The translations under genes and the position numbers were made by a program. Below are positions 32,228-43,600 of a stretch of DNA of 64,000 nucleotides, piece by piece. The stretch spans positions 70,414,501 through 70,478,500 of the forward strand of contig JAZBRS010000014.1 in the NCBI GenBank assembly GCA_037176725.1. The letters run 5' to 3'. Under the pieces are notes generated by a model, which saw only the letters and a list, made by a program, of their open reading frames with translations, was not told where the DNA came from and made no database searches. Source of the stretch: Posidonia oceanica. Taxonomy: Eukaryota; Streptophyta; Magnoliopsida; Alismatales; Posidoniaceae. The first letter of the stretch is position 1, and every line of letters starts with the position of its first letter.

Positions 32228-35200
32228 TGTTGACACCCCATTTTGATAGGCTGAATTGGTGGAATCTCTCTCTGGTGGCTTCTGAACCCAACACCTAAAC
32301 CAAACCAAAAATCACACCAATTTTCCATCCCCAAAACCACTTCAAAACCCACTCAAAACCTACACTTTTTTCAACCTAGAAAAATACCCAAAACCCATAG
32401 GAAAACCCATCCTTTTCAACCTAGAAAACCCTCCAAAAAACCCTTAGGATCTCCCACCAAAATACTTCCAAAAACCCTAGAAAACCTAGATAAGACCCCC
32501 CTCTTTCTAGACCCAAAAACCGTTTCAAAAACCTTCCAAAATCCTACTCCAAACCCTTGGTCAAACACTAGAAACCTTAGGTCACACACTCACCAAATTC
32601 CACTTCATTTCCAAGCCTCTATCCTCTTCATCTCTCCAAATTATCCTTTTCTCTCTCCAAATTATTCTTTTTCGCTCTCCTGATTATTCTTTTCTCTCTC
32701 CTCTCCATTCACCCTCTTACTCTCCTTCTTTTCTTGCTCTCCAGTGGACCTACCTCATTCTGGCTCCCCCCACCTATTCTCCTTTCTTCCCTGTATTTTA
32801 TCTTTATTTTATTTTATTTTATCCCATGTTATTTGATCTTTATTTTCTTTTCATCCCTTCCCTTCTTTCTTCCTTCATCCCTTCCTTTTTTTCTTTCCTT
32901 CTTTCTTTCCTCCTCCCTTTTCCCTTTTTCCACCCTAAACCCTAAACCCTAGACCAAAACCCTAAACCCTAAACCCTAAACCCTAAGCCTATAACCCTAA
33001 ACCCTAGAAAACCATAAGAGAAACTACACTTAAAACCTTAGGAAAAACCTTAGGAAAATCCAGCAAAACCTTACCCTAGAAAAACCTAGCAAAAACCCTA
33101 GGAAAAACCTCCCAAAACCCTAGATCACATCCCCCTAAATCCTAGGAACACACCTGCACAAAACCCCTTCAATTCCAAGCCCCTGCCTTCCTATCTCTCC
33201 TGATTATCCTTTTCTCTCTCCTGATTATTCTTTTTCTCTCTCCTGATTATCCTTTTCTCTTTCTTCTCTATTCTCCCCCTTTCTTCTTCTCATTTCTTCC
33301 CTAAACTCATCATCAACCCCATTTAACACTTCTTAAAACAATTAAAGAGAAAAATCTAACCAGAAAAATAAATTAAACACCTAGAAATAATTCGAAAGAA
33401 AATCAAACTAAAAACAAATCAAAACAACCCAAAAACAGTTAAAACAAATTAAAAACAAACTAAAAAACTTAAAAATAATTCAAAACAATTAAAAAACAAA
33501 TTTCAACACTTGAAACAATTGAAAAACCAGTTTCAAAACTTAAAGGCAATTAAAACCAATCAAAACCCATTAAAAACAATTAAAGAAGTAAACATAAGAA
33601 AAACCACTCAAAAACAATCTAAAAATCTTAAAACAATCAAAAAAAAAATTAAAGCAACTAACAAATTTAAAATCAAAAGAAAAAACATAATCAAAACAAT
33701 TAAAAAACTTTGAGAAAATAATTAGAAAGAAAAAATTCAAAACAATTAACAAGTAAAAAAGAAAAAAAAGAAAACAAACTTAAAGTAATAAAACTCAAAA
33801 ACAATCAACAACTTAAAACCAAATTAATAAAACTCAAGAACAATCAACAACTAAAAATCGAATTAAAAAACTTAAAAAACAATTAACAAAATTAAAATCG
33901 AAACGAAAGACTTAAAATAAACTTGAATCAAAAGAAAAATTTAAACAATTAAAACAATCAAAGAAAAAAAACTTAAAAGAGGAAAACCATTAATAAATTC
34001 AAAAGAGTAATTAAAAAAGAAAATTAAAAAACAATTAGCTTTGAAACAAATTAAAAAAACCAAAATTAACCTATTCTTCTTTCTTTCTTTCCTTCTTTCT
34101 TATTTCTTTTTCTTTTTTCTTTCATTTCCCTCCTTCTGTAACAGCCATCCTTCTCCCACCCTCTGTTCTTTTTTTTTCTTACACCCTCTCCTATGATCGA
34201 CAGCTCACCTTCCCACCTGCCGTCCTTCACTCTTCCACGCCCTCTGCACCAGGCCGGACCGGCATGCGCCACCTACCTCGGCCGTGCCACCTGCAAGCCT
34301 GCCACCACCTTCCTTTGCACTCAAGTGCAAACCAAAGCAATAACCCAAAAGACCAGGAGGAACCAGATCAGAGACACATCCTCAGACGGCCCAGACCCTC
34401 CTCTTCCTTGTGCACTCCCCAGTGAAGAGAGCCAGCCTAAGAAAACCCACAGAACCTCCCGAACAGACGGGGATCCACCCATTTCTTCCTCTCCAAGCTC
34501 AGCACAACCTTCCCATTGCCAGAACGACCACTACAAGCCTCCAAAAATTCCGAAACTTGGCCACTGAACTCACCCGACAACCACCTTCTCAGACCACCCA
34601 ACATCTCCCCCCAAGGCCACCCACGCTTCCGGCATTCCACAACAAACACCTTCGGCCCAATTTCAACAAGAATCTTCAAACTCCCCTAACTTCCTCCACA
34701 CCCAGTAGAACCCACTTCCATTTCTTCCCACACGTTCCCCAGATAACCACCTAGCTGCATGTATCCTCGCCTCAGCCTGGAATGCCGCACAACACCGCAA
34801 CCACCTCAGCCACCATAGCAACAACTTGCCTGGATCAGAATCTTCTCCGGACTCTAGAGCTTGCTTCTGGAAGCACCAGCACATTCCCCAGACTTCCAAC
34901 AACACCTCCGGATTGTCACGCGTCGCCGCCAGCCCGCCACACGCCTCCACGACCTCCACCGAATCTGCAGAAAACCACCTAGGTGGGTGGCCTATTCCAG
35001 TGCGCAAAACATGTGAGAAATCACTTCCCTGGCTTCCTCTCTCTCTCCTCTTGCTTCTCAATCTTCTTCCAAAACTTTTCATCCACTGTGCCCCCTGCAC
35101 GAGATCGCCGGAGGGGTCTTCTTCCCAGGCACCGGCAACTCCAGCAGCGAGCTGGCCCGCCGTCCAGTGCCCCCACGTGCCACCGCACGCCGCCCCTGCT

Positions 35201-37883
35201 TCTGCCGCATCGCACCGAACTCCCCCGCACGCTGCCCAGGCCGCGCCGCCTGCTCCTCCGCCATTCCAGACCCCCTCCCGGCGAGCTCCAGCCACCCCTA
35301 CTGTAGATCTAAACATTTGTTTTTTCTTTTGTTTTATTTTTACATTAACTTAGGAAGTTTTCATTTGTATTGCATTAGTATCTTTTAGTTTTTTTAATAT
35401 TGTGTTTAGGTCCTGCCCCAGTTTAAGAATCATTTAAATCCAAAATAAAACCATATGAAATTGCATGGAAAACCTATAGTTTTGCTTATTTGCATGTTAA
35501 TCCTCTTGCTGTATAAAAACTCTAGTTTTCTTTTATTTCTAGCCCTGCAAGTAATTTTTCATTACATATTGGTCCTCTGCTGTTATAGTTTTTAGTTTTT
35601 TTCTTTAGATCTAGTCCAGGTACTTACTTTATTTGCATGTCAGTCCAGCCCCAGTTCAAAATAGTTTTCTGTTCTTTACTTTCTGGTCCAATAGCTTTTT
35701 ATTTTTGCAGTTAGGTCCTATGGTTGTTAAATGTCATTTAATTATATGCTGTTATCTTATTACATTTCTTTTTAGTCCTGTTTCTTATTTTATTTGCAAT
35801 CTAGTCCTCTGATCTGTTGTTAAATCAATTAATTTCTCATTTTTCCTTATTGCATTGCATTTTCATCCTGCTTTATTTCATTTTTGCATCTTAGTCTTTC
35901 ATTTGCATTCACAGAGTATTTATTTGCATGTTTTCCTTATAAAATTGTATTTTAGCTCCTGCATGTTTTAAAATTACACTTTAGTCCTCTGCATAATTCA
36001 CAGCATACATTTAGCTTGCATTTTACCTTATAAAATTACATTTTAGCCCATGCATATTTCAAAATTACATTCCAGTCCTCAGCATGTTTATAAAAATCAT
36101 TTAAATGCATCTTTACCTTATTAAATTGCATTTCAGTCCCTACATTTTATTTTAATTGCATTCAAACCCTCAACTTTTCAAAAACTTTGCATTTAGACCC
36201 CTAACTTTTCAAAATCTTTGCATTTAGGTCCCTAACTTTTTCAAAAAGTTGCATTTAGATCCTTAACTTTTCTAAAACACTGCATATAGGTCTTTTCTTG
36301 CATTTTCGCATACATTGCACCCATGCATCACTGCATTTAGCATCTCTGCACACACTTAAGTACTTCTAACTCCCATGTACGTGGGAGGACCTGTTTTGCA
36401 CCCCCCTAGGATCCCTTTTACACTTAGATCCTTTCTTCTCCCCTGTTCTTGAGCCCTCTACCTTGAAGCCTGGATATCTTCCGATCAGACTGCCGGATAT
36501 TCACAACCAAGCTGCCTGGGCTACCCCGGTGGAGCGCACTCCAATGTAGACCAAGCACTTCTCAGATCAGGCTTTAGATCTCCAAGGTAAGCCCTCCTGA
36601 ACTCCTACACAGCATTTTTGCACACCATTTGCATTGCATGCATTGTTTTTGCCTCCCATTTTCTCGAGCACGTAAATTAGGACTCCCTCTTCTTACTTAT
36701 CAACTTTATCTCCCCTTTTCGCGTACTCTGGTGTTTTTTTGGTTGAGTTTTCCCTGGATTCACTACTGATCGTGACTATCTTCCCTCTTTTCCACGATCC
36801 GATTGCACCGCGAGCTTCGGGCAGCGTGCAAGACATATCGTGGGACGGTATAGTGGGAAACAGTCATAGGATAGTGGTGATCCCTCCACTTGCTTCCTTC
36901 CCCCTTTGTAGGTCCTTACACCTGCATTGTGTGGTCCTTAAACAGTGTTGGTTCTCATACTTACGCCGTTTGCCCCTCCTTGCTTCTCTCGCTCTTCCCC
37001 GTTGCATCTGCATTTGCATGGCTTTATCGGTGGTTTATTTCGCTTACTTTGGCTCTGTTTTGCATGCCGACTTTGTTTCTTGCACCGTTTCGTGTGCTTG
37101 CTTTATTTCTTGCACCGTTTTGTGTGCCTACTTTGTTTCTCACAACGTTTTGCGTGCCTACTTTGTTTCTTGCACCATTTTGTGTGTTTGACGTTGTTTT
37201 CTCTTGCATGTCGCCCGCATTGCCTGGTTTTACCGCTGTTTTGTTTTATCGCCTGCATTTGCATTAAGACAGTGATACTTACTGCCTGGAGTTCTCACGG
37301 ACCAAGGTTCGCCCGGTTCGGAACACAGACAGCGCTGCTGAGCACTTAGATAGCACGTTTAATTCCTTGCACGCATTTCCATCACTTAGAGCACACCTAT
37401 GAGCATTTAATTAGGCATTCATGGCACTTAGGCATTCAAAGTATGCATTTCCCTGCATATGCGAGGGTAAACCTAGAAAGACCGATTCTTGGGCGTGTCG
37501 GGGGTGCCTAACACCTTCCCCGCGCGTAACAGGAGTCTTTGCCCTTTCTCATGGCCCGTAATGACCATATTGCCCTTATCCTAGGCACGAGTCATATCAT
37601 TTGCATTCATTTGCATCTCATTTCTTTTGCATTGCATCTTTTGCTTGGTTTTGTATGTTTATTCACGCATTTCCCTGGTTTTCCTTGTCTCCCGACTTAA
37701 TAGACACGATGGCGACTCTAAATTGTCTTATCTTCTTCTTTTCTTCCTTTTTTCCCCTTTTTTAAGTGTTTTCGAGTTAAGTCTTCCTTCTCGGACACAG
37801 CTGCTAATAGTAAGCCTGATTCTGATCGGTGCACACGAGCTTTGGCAATGTGCATAGACGATCTGAACACCGGGATTATTACA
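32228..37883 (+). mobile_element. Solo LTR D nested in B1 hairpin repeats
   Basis: It starts TGTTGACACC and ends GGATTATTACA, 5656 bp, with a perfect 5-bp target duplication GGCTG on both sides (32223-32227 and 37884-37888). It contains telomere-like CCCTAAA repeats (32934-33006), a repeated CTCTCCTGATTATCCTTTT motif (33190-33262), an A-rich tract nearly free of G (33330-34060), a pyrimidine tract (34075-34190), a GC-rich island (34200-35310), a TATAAAA at 35512-35518 of unknown role, a degenerate TGCATTTAGTCC repeat zone (35390-36310), a first U5-like block (36690-36890), 30-bp repeats (37062-37192), the conserved block (37478-37590) and a PBS-like motif (37710-37720). It is nearly identical to LTR F. 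Confidence 0.93.
32934..33006 (+). repeat. Telomere-like CCCTAAA repeats in LTR D
   Basis: Runs of CCCTAAA (Arabidopsis-type telomere repeat, complement TTTAGGG) with interruptions. The same run is at 57706-57778 in LTR F. It sits inside the LTR, so it is not a chromosome end. Confidence 0.85.
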
Positions 37884-38076
37884 GGCTGATAGTGCTAACT
37901 ATCCAGCGATGGGTCCGTCAACTCATCATCGGGCAGGCAACCCTAACTGCCCGGTTGACACTTGTCAAAATGTCTATCCGGGCTGATATCCCTAACTATT
38001 CGACGATGGGTCCGTTAACTCCTCACCGGGCTGGCAGCCCTAACTACTTGGCGATAGGTCCGTCAACTTATCATCT
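37884..38076 (+). repeat. Hairpin repeats right of LTR D
   Basis: This continues the array broken by LTR D: GATAG-TGCTAA-CTATC, GGGCAG-GCAACCCTAA-CTGCCC, TTGACA-CT-TGTCAA, and GATAGG-TCCGTCAA-CTTATC. It is near-identical to 62563-62756. Confidence 0.82.
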
Positions 38077-39236
38077 CTGCACATATCTACCACTTCCTGC
38101 ACATATCATATCACCTCCTGCATGTGCATATCGTTTCCTGCATTCAGGAAAACCCCAAAAAACAAAAAAAAATCAAAAACTACAAAAACATGCTTTCCCT
38201 TTCCGCTGGTTTTGATTTTATGTTTTTCTAAAAAAGTAAAAACCATAAAAAACACAAAATCCACAAAGCCCAAAAACATGTGTAAAATACATAAACACAT
38301 AAACATTTGCATAATCCCAAAAACCTGGCTTCAGATAACAAGCAGCAGTACCCAAAGAGTGTCAAGCATCGACAATCTCAGGCAGAACTCACCCGAGCAG
38401 CGCCATCTCTTGCATGTGGCCACAGAGTGAGACTAAGAGCAGAACAGAGCATCTCGCTGAGCTAAAAACTCCCAGAAGTGAGATCCACCCTATCAAGAGA
38501 GTTCATTAGACATGGAGAGGACCAAAGCAAAGCAGAACATAGCCAAAGGCTGCCTGTACACATTGCAAATGCTGAAGGTGTATGCCGACTAGCCGAGCTC
38601 TTAACGCCTCTCCCGGGACTGCTACCCTAAGAGGGTGAAGACATGCATATCCAAAAGAATAGAGATCATGTGAGCAAAAAAAAAAAAATGATAACAAGAT
38701 ATGCATGCTGGGCAGAAAAGAAAAAATGAAGAAAGAAGCTGAAGAAAGAAGGCACCCATGAGAGGAGTGACTCGGACAAGCATCGAAGCCCCTTAAACTT
38801 TCAACTCCAAGCACCACATTGCCAACTGCACGGGATACATCATCAGGAGGAACTGGCCCCACCCTCCGAGCGCAGCAGCACACTCCAATCCCTTGTGCAG
38901 ACAACAACTTTACCTCCCTAGCAGGCTAAATGCAACTCCAATCACTCATCAGGGGAAAAGAAATATCTATCCGTAAGCATCAAAAGCGGTAGTCGATCCC
39001 CGACGATTTAAGACGGAGGCTATGAAGCTACATCCAACGCTTCTACTACCCACATGCAGCTAAAGGCTATACTCTACAAAATTGAGGCCTCATCCCGAAC
39101 CAAGAGTGAGAATGAGAGCCACCAACCACAACTCGACATGACGTTGCTCAAGGATTGAGATCTCCTGAATCAGGAAGTGCAGAAGCATTCTCTCGCCAAA
39201 CAGCTGCTTTTAATCTAAAGCCACCAAAAAACATAC
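38077..39236 (+). other. Non-coding B1 flank, duplicated at 62757-63912
   Basis: This unassigned sequence of about 1.16 kb starts with an A-rich stretch. Its only ORFs are short and not shared in both copies. It ends at ACATAC (39236), where sequence from inside a gag begins. In the second copy the same sequence continues into different DNA, so 39236/39237 is a breakpoint. Confidence 0.7.
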
Positions 39237-40649
39237 TGCATTGATCCGAGCTGGCACTCGCGTAGGGAGTTCGTTGCGGAGTGGCAACTTCCCCGCACTC
39301 TCTGTGCTTGCTAAGCAGGCCCCCGGCAGCAGTAACAGTTGCGGCAGCAGCACCACCAACAACAACAATGGCATCAACAACAATCGTCCCAAGAAGAAGG
39401 ATCCGCCGAAGCCCATTGTTGCATACGTCGACTCTCCTGCTACGCCTGTTCATCTGGCGTCTCGGCCTACCCCTCCTCAGATCTTTTACGCACCTGCACC
39501 TAGGGCACACCCCACACCACAGATCACTACCACCGCTCGACCGGTCTATCCTGACGTACCGGTTCAGCAAGGACAATTCCAAAGGCAGAGACAGCCACCC
39601 ATTGAGAAGCGGAAGTTCGCTCCACTGGTGGAATAGCTAAATGCCGTCCTCCTGAAGGTTGCGTCGCTCCTGAAGTTTCCGGAGGTTCGCCCGCCACCAA
39701 ACCCACTACCGCATTGGTTTAAGCCAAACCTTTTTTGCAATTTCCATCGAAGCGTCGGGCATTTGACGGATAATTGCTACACCCTCCGGAATGCTATCCA
39801 GGACTTGATCGAATCGGGAACGATTGTGATCGACACGCACGAGGCATCCACTTCCACACCATCTCATGCATCTGCATCAGCATCTACCCTAGCTAACATT
39901 GTCCACCAGCCCCTGCTGGAGCACTCTTATTCGGGAGGCACAGGGACCTCAGGAATCCATTCTCTTTTTCCTTCCGGATCTCCCACATCTGTGGTAGACC
40001 CTTCTGAGCTTATCCATAATGTTTCTACTCCCTTTCTAGTCTCCCTTTATCTTGCGGCCATTGCCGGCTCTGAGTCAGGCGTTCATATGATCCGACCGCA
40101 TGCCACGCCGGAGTGTTCTTCTGCACTAGCCACCATGCTTCCTCGGGCTCAAGCCCCAGTACACTTACTAGGTAATCCGCAACCAGCATCCCCAATACAT
40201 CTCCTAGCCAGGCCTCAGCTAGGGTCTCCCGTGCACCTGTTAGCAAGACCTCAGCCTCCACCCCATTTGCCTTCCCAGCAATCCCCTTGTCCATACCTCC
40301 CTCAACCAGTAGGTGCCCCCGTAGCCCCTCTCGTGCTCGCTGCACGCGCTCCCGTGGTTATCAACCTAACCTAGGACACCCATCGCGTACCTTACAGCTA
40401 CGCCACAGAAATGTGTGCGGAAGTGATGCGATCGAGGAGGGTCTACAAACCCCCAGCACCAGTGGCTAGACCTAGCCATCTAGAACTTGCAGCACCTCTT
40501 CCCTTAGGCCAACCTACAACCCTGCCACCATCAGGCCAACCTCTTGTACCCACCATAGTTGAACCTGTCCCCAAAGCCACACTTCCTACCACCAAGAAGG
40601 GCCAACCCAAGGCCGATATTACTTCCCAACTCAAAAAGGTTAAAGCCGA
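39237..40649 (+). pseudogene. gag: gag C-terminal half of element B2
   Basis: It begins abruptly inside gag with LIRAGTRVGSSLRSGNFP, matching LIRAGARVESSLRSGNFP of A. An Asn/Ser spacer follows, then a TAG at 39634-39636. The zinc-knuckle-like motif CNFHRSVGHLTDNC (C-x2-H-x4-H-x4-C) is intact, and PVHLLGNPQ / IHLLARPQ / VHLLARPQ repeats come after it. A second TAG is at 40372-40374. The frame reaches VKAD at the insertion point of LTR E and resumes on the other side (46757) as DISIWDLIHTS, the start of the protease region. Confidence 0.85.
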
Positions 40650-43600
40650 TGTTGACACCCCATTTTGACAGGCTGAATCAATTGGAATCCTCTAGTGGCT
40701 TCTGGATCCAAATCTAGGTCTAAACCTACACATTCCTTTTCATCTTTCTCTTCAAAACAAGCCCAAACTTAACCTAGAATCACACCCCTTTTCCAAGACC
40801 AAAAACTACCCAAAAACCATAGGAAAACTCACCATCCCCAACTTAGCAAACCTACCAAAAATCCTTAAAATTTTCAAACCAAAACCACTACCCAAAACCC
40901 CAGAAAACCTAGGTAAAACTACCCTTTTTCTACACCTCAAAACTTTTTCAAAACCTTCCAAAATCCAAACCCAAACCCTAGGTCGAATACTAGAGACCCT
41001 AGGCTACACACTCCCCAAATTTCACCTCTTTTCTAAACCTCTAACCCCTTCATTTCTTCAAATTATCCTTTTCTCTCTCCTAGATTATTCTTTTCTCTCT
41101 CCTCTCTCTCTCCTGATTATTCTCCTTCTTTTCACTCCCTTCTCTCTCTTCTTCTTCTTGCCTGACTGTAGGCCTACCCTGTGCATCTATCTTTTCTGCA
41201 TTTTATTTATATTTTTATTTTATTTCTAGCTTATTTCTTGATTTTCTAAAATTTATTTTCTTTCCACTCCTCTCTTTCTTCTTTACTCCTTATTTCTTCC
41301 TTTTCTTTTTCCTTTTCCCTTTCCTTTCCTTTCTTCCACTAAATCTCTAAAAAACCCTTAAAAACCTTTAAAACTCTAAAACAAAAGAAAAACAAATCAA
41401 AATCCTAAAAAATAAATAATTAAAAACTTAAACAAACAATTAAAAACAAAAACCTAATCAAATCCAATTAAAAAAGGAAACCATGAATGCAAGCTAAAGA
41501 ATGTAAAACAAACAAAAAGAAAATGCTATAAAATCAGGTAAAAACCAAAATATAATCAAAACAAGCAAAAGTAAAAACCCTACTAAAAATAATCAAAAAA
41601 CAAATCCTAAAAAAGAAAGAAAATAATTAAGAACACTAAGACAAGTAATTAAGAAAAAACTTAACTTAAATCTAAAAGAAACAATTTAAAAACTTAATTA
41701 AAAAGAAGAAAAGAAACAATCAAAAACTTGAAACAATCTAAAAACACTTAATTAAAAAACTTAACAAGAAAAAACTTAACTAAAAAATATTAAAAGAACT
41801 TAACAAACAAAATTAAAAACAAATCAAAAAAACTTAAGAAAAAAGATTAAAATCAAAAGCTAAAACTCACCCTAATCAATTTAAAAACAATCTTTAAAAA
41901 GCCTAATCAAAAATCCCAAAGACTTAACAAGAAAAACATAACTAAAAAACAATTAAAAATGTTAACAAACATTTAAAACAAAATCAAAAACAATTTAAAG
42001 AAAACTTAAACCCTAAAAACTCAAATCAACATTAAAACTCCTTCTAATCCTAATTAACCAATTAAAAACAACCATTAAAAACCTAATCTAAAATCCTAAT
42101 TTAAACACAACTACTCTAAAAACATTTTCAAAACTTTTCCATTTTTATTTTTTATTTTATTTTTCTTCTCCTTCCTCTTCTTCCTTTCCTCTTCTTCCTT
42201 TCTTCCTTTCTTTTTTTATTTCTTTTGGTCCGGCCCAGCAGGCCCAACTCTTCCCTTCCTTCCTTCTTTCTTTTTTTCTTTTATTTTCCGCAGGCCCAGC
42301 ACACGCCTTTCCTCCTCCTTCTTCCCTCCTTCTTCTTCTTCTTCCTCAGACTTCCTCTCCTTCTCCCACAACTTCCTTCCCTCCTCTCAGTTTGAATTCA
42401 ACTTCTCCTTCTCGATCCCATCGGCTCCAGCTCATCCCACCTCCTCTCTCAGCTCTCAGCGGCTTCCTCGGGGCATTAATTGCCCGTCGCCTCTGGTCGT
42501 CCTCCCTCTGCAAGCTGTAGCCCGCGTCGGTGGATTCAAATCCACTGCGCGCTCGTTTCTTTCCTCCAGCCCCGTTAAAACCAACTCCATTCTCCTCCTT
42601 CCACTGCCTTTTGTCGTCCTGAGAGAGAGAGAGCATCCAGAGCGTCCGAGAGCACTCAATTCTCCCTCTCATCCTCTGCAGAATCCAGGCCTCTTCCTCC
42701 TCTTCCTTTCCATCTGATCCAGAGCCTCCAACACCTAGCAAATCACCTCCAGTTCCTCCCCCAAATCCACCCAGAACTCCAGCATCATAGCCCCCTATTC
42801 CACAGCCAAAACCACCCTGAAACCACCCCCGACACCACCTGAATCCGCAGTAGAACCCAACACCTCCACCTTCCAAAATTCCCAACACTACTGACCACCG
42901 AATCCCCCCAAACTCCTCCCAGCAATCCTCCAGAACACTACCTTCTCAGACCACCCGAGCCTACCCTCCAGTTCTCCCCATAGGCCAAGCCCCCCACTTC
43001 AAACACCTGCAACACTTCCTGCCAGAAAATCCGACCAACACCAATCTTCTCCTCCAGCCCTCCACCAGCCCTCCACCAGCCCTTCCAAACATCCAGAGAC
43101 CTTCACTAAGCAACCAGAAGTCCACCGGCACCTTCTTATCAGCCCGGGGAGCAACAACTAGCTCTCCCCACCTCAGGCGGCTTTGGCTGAACCCAAAGAA
43201 GCCATTTATCGCACCGGCCTGCAGAGCTCCATTCCAAGCACTCAGCAAGCTCTAGAGCAACGTACTGAGCAGAACCAGACGCCCAGAAGCCGTCGACGAC
43301 CTCTCCATCAGCCGGACCGACCTCACCGGCATCAGCATAACCAGCTCGCATTGGGGGAGCTCTCCGGACATCGAAACAGGTAATGTTCTTCATCCCTAGG
43401 CTAGCTCTCTCCCCCTCTTGCTTTTCCGGCCTTTAGACTAGGGTTTCCCTCCCCCTGCGCCGAAGTCAGCGTCGCCGCTTCTTCTTCTCTAGCGAGCTCC
43501 GGATCAGAGCCGCCGCTCTGGTTAGCAGAAAGGACTTCCGAGCGTCGCTTGAGGACCACACGAGCTCCACGAGCGCGACCATGCCCTCAGATCGCTTCCC

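Noticed and set aside
32934..33006. Chromosome end
   Set aside because: Only a few degenerate CCCTAAA units inside an LTR, repeated in LTR F, with retroelement sequence on both sides.
34826..35353. 175-codon ORF in the GC-rich island of LTR D, partly shared with 59521-59988 in LTR F
   Set aside because: The two LTRs are near-identical anyway, and the C-terminal frames differ. LTRs A, C and E have no equivalent protein in their islands. There is no coding signature.
35512..35518. TATAAAA as the LTR promoter in D (and 60194-60200 in F)
   Set aside because: A single AT-rich match in AT-rich sequence, with no transcript start evidence. Mentioned in the LTR entry only.
38506..38907. 133-codon minus-strand ORF and its plus-strand partners in the duplicated flank
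   Set aside because: The second copy (63183-63564) breaks the frame, and no family resemblance is visible.
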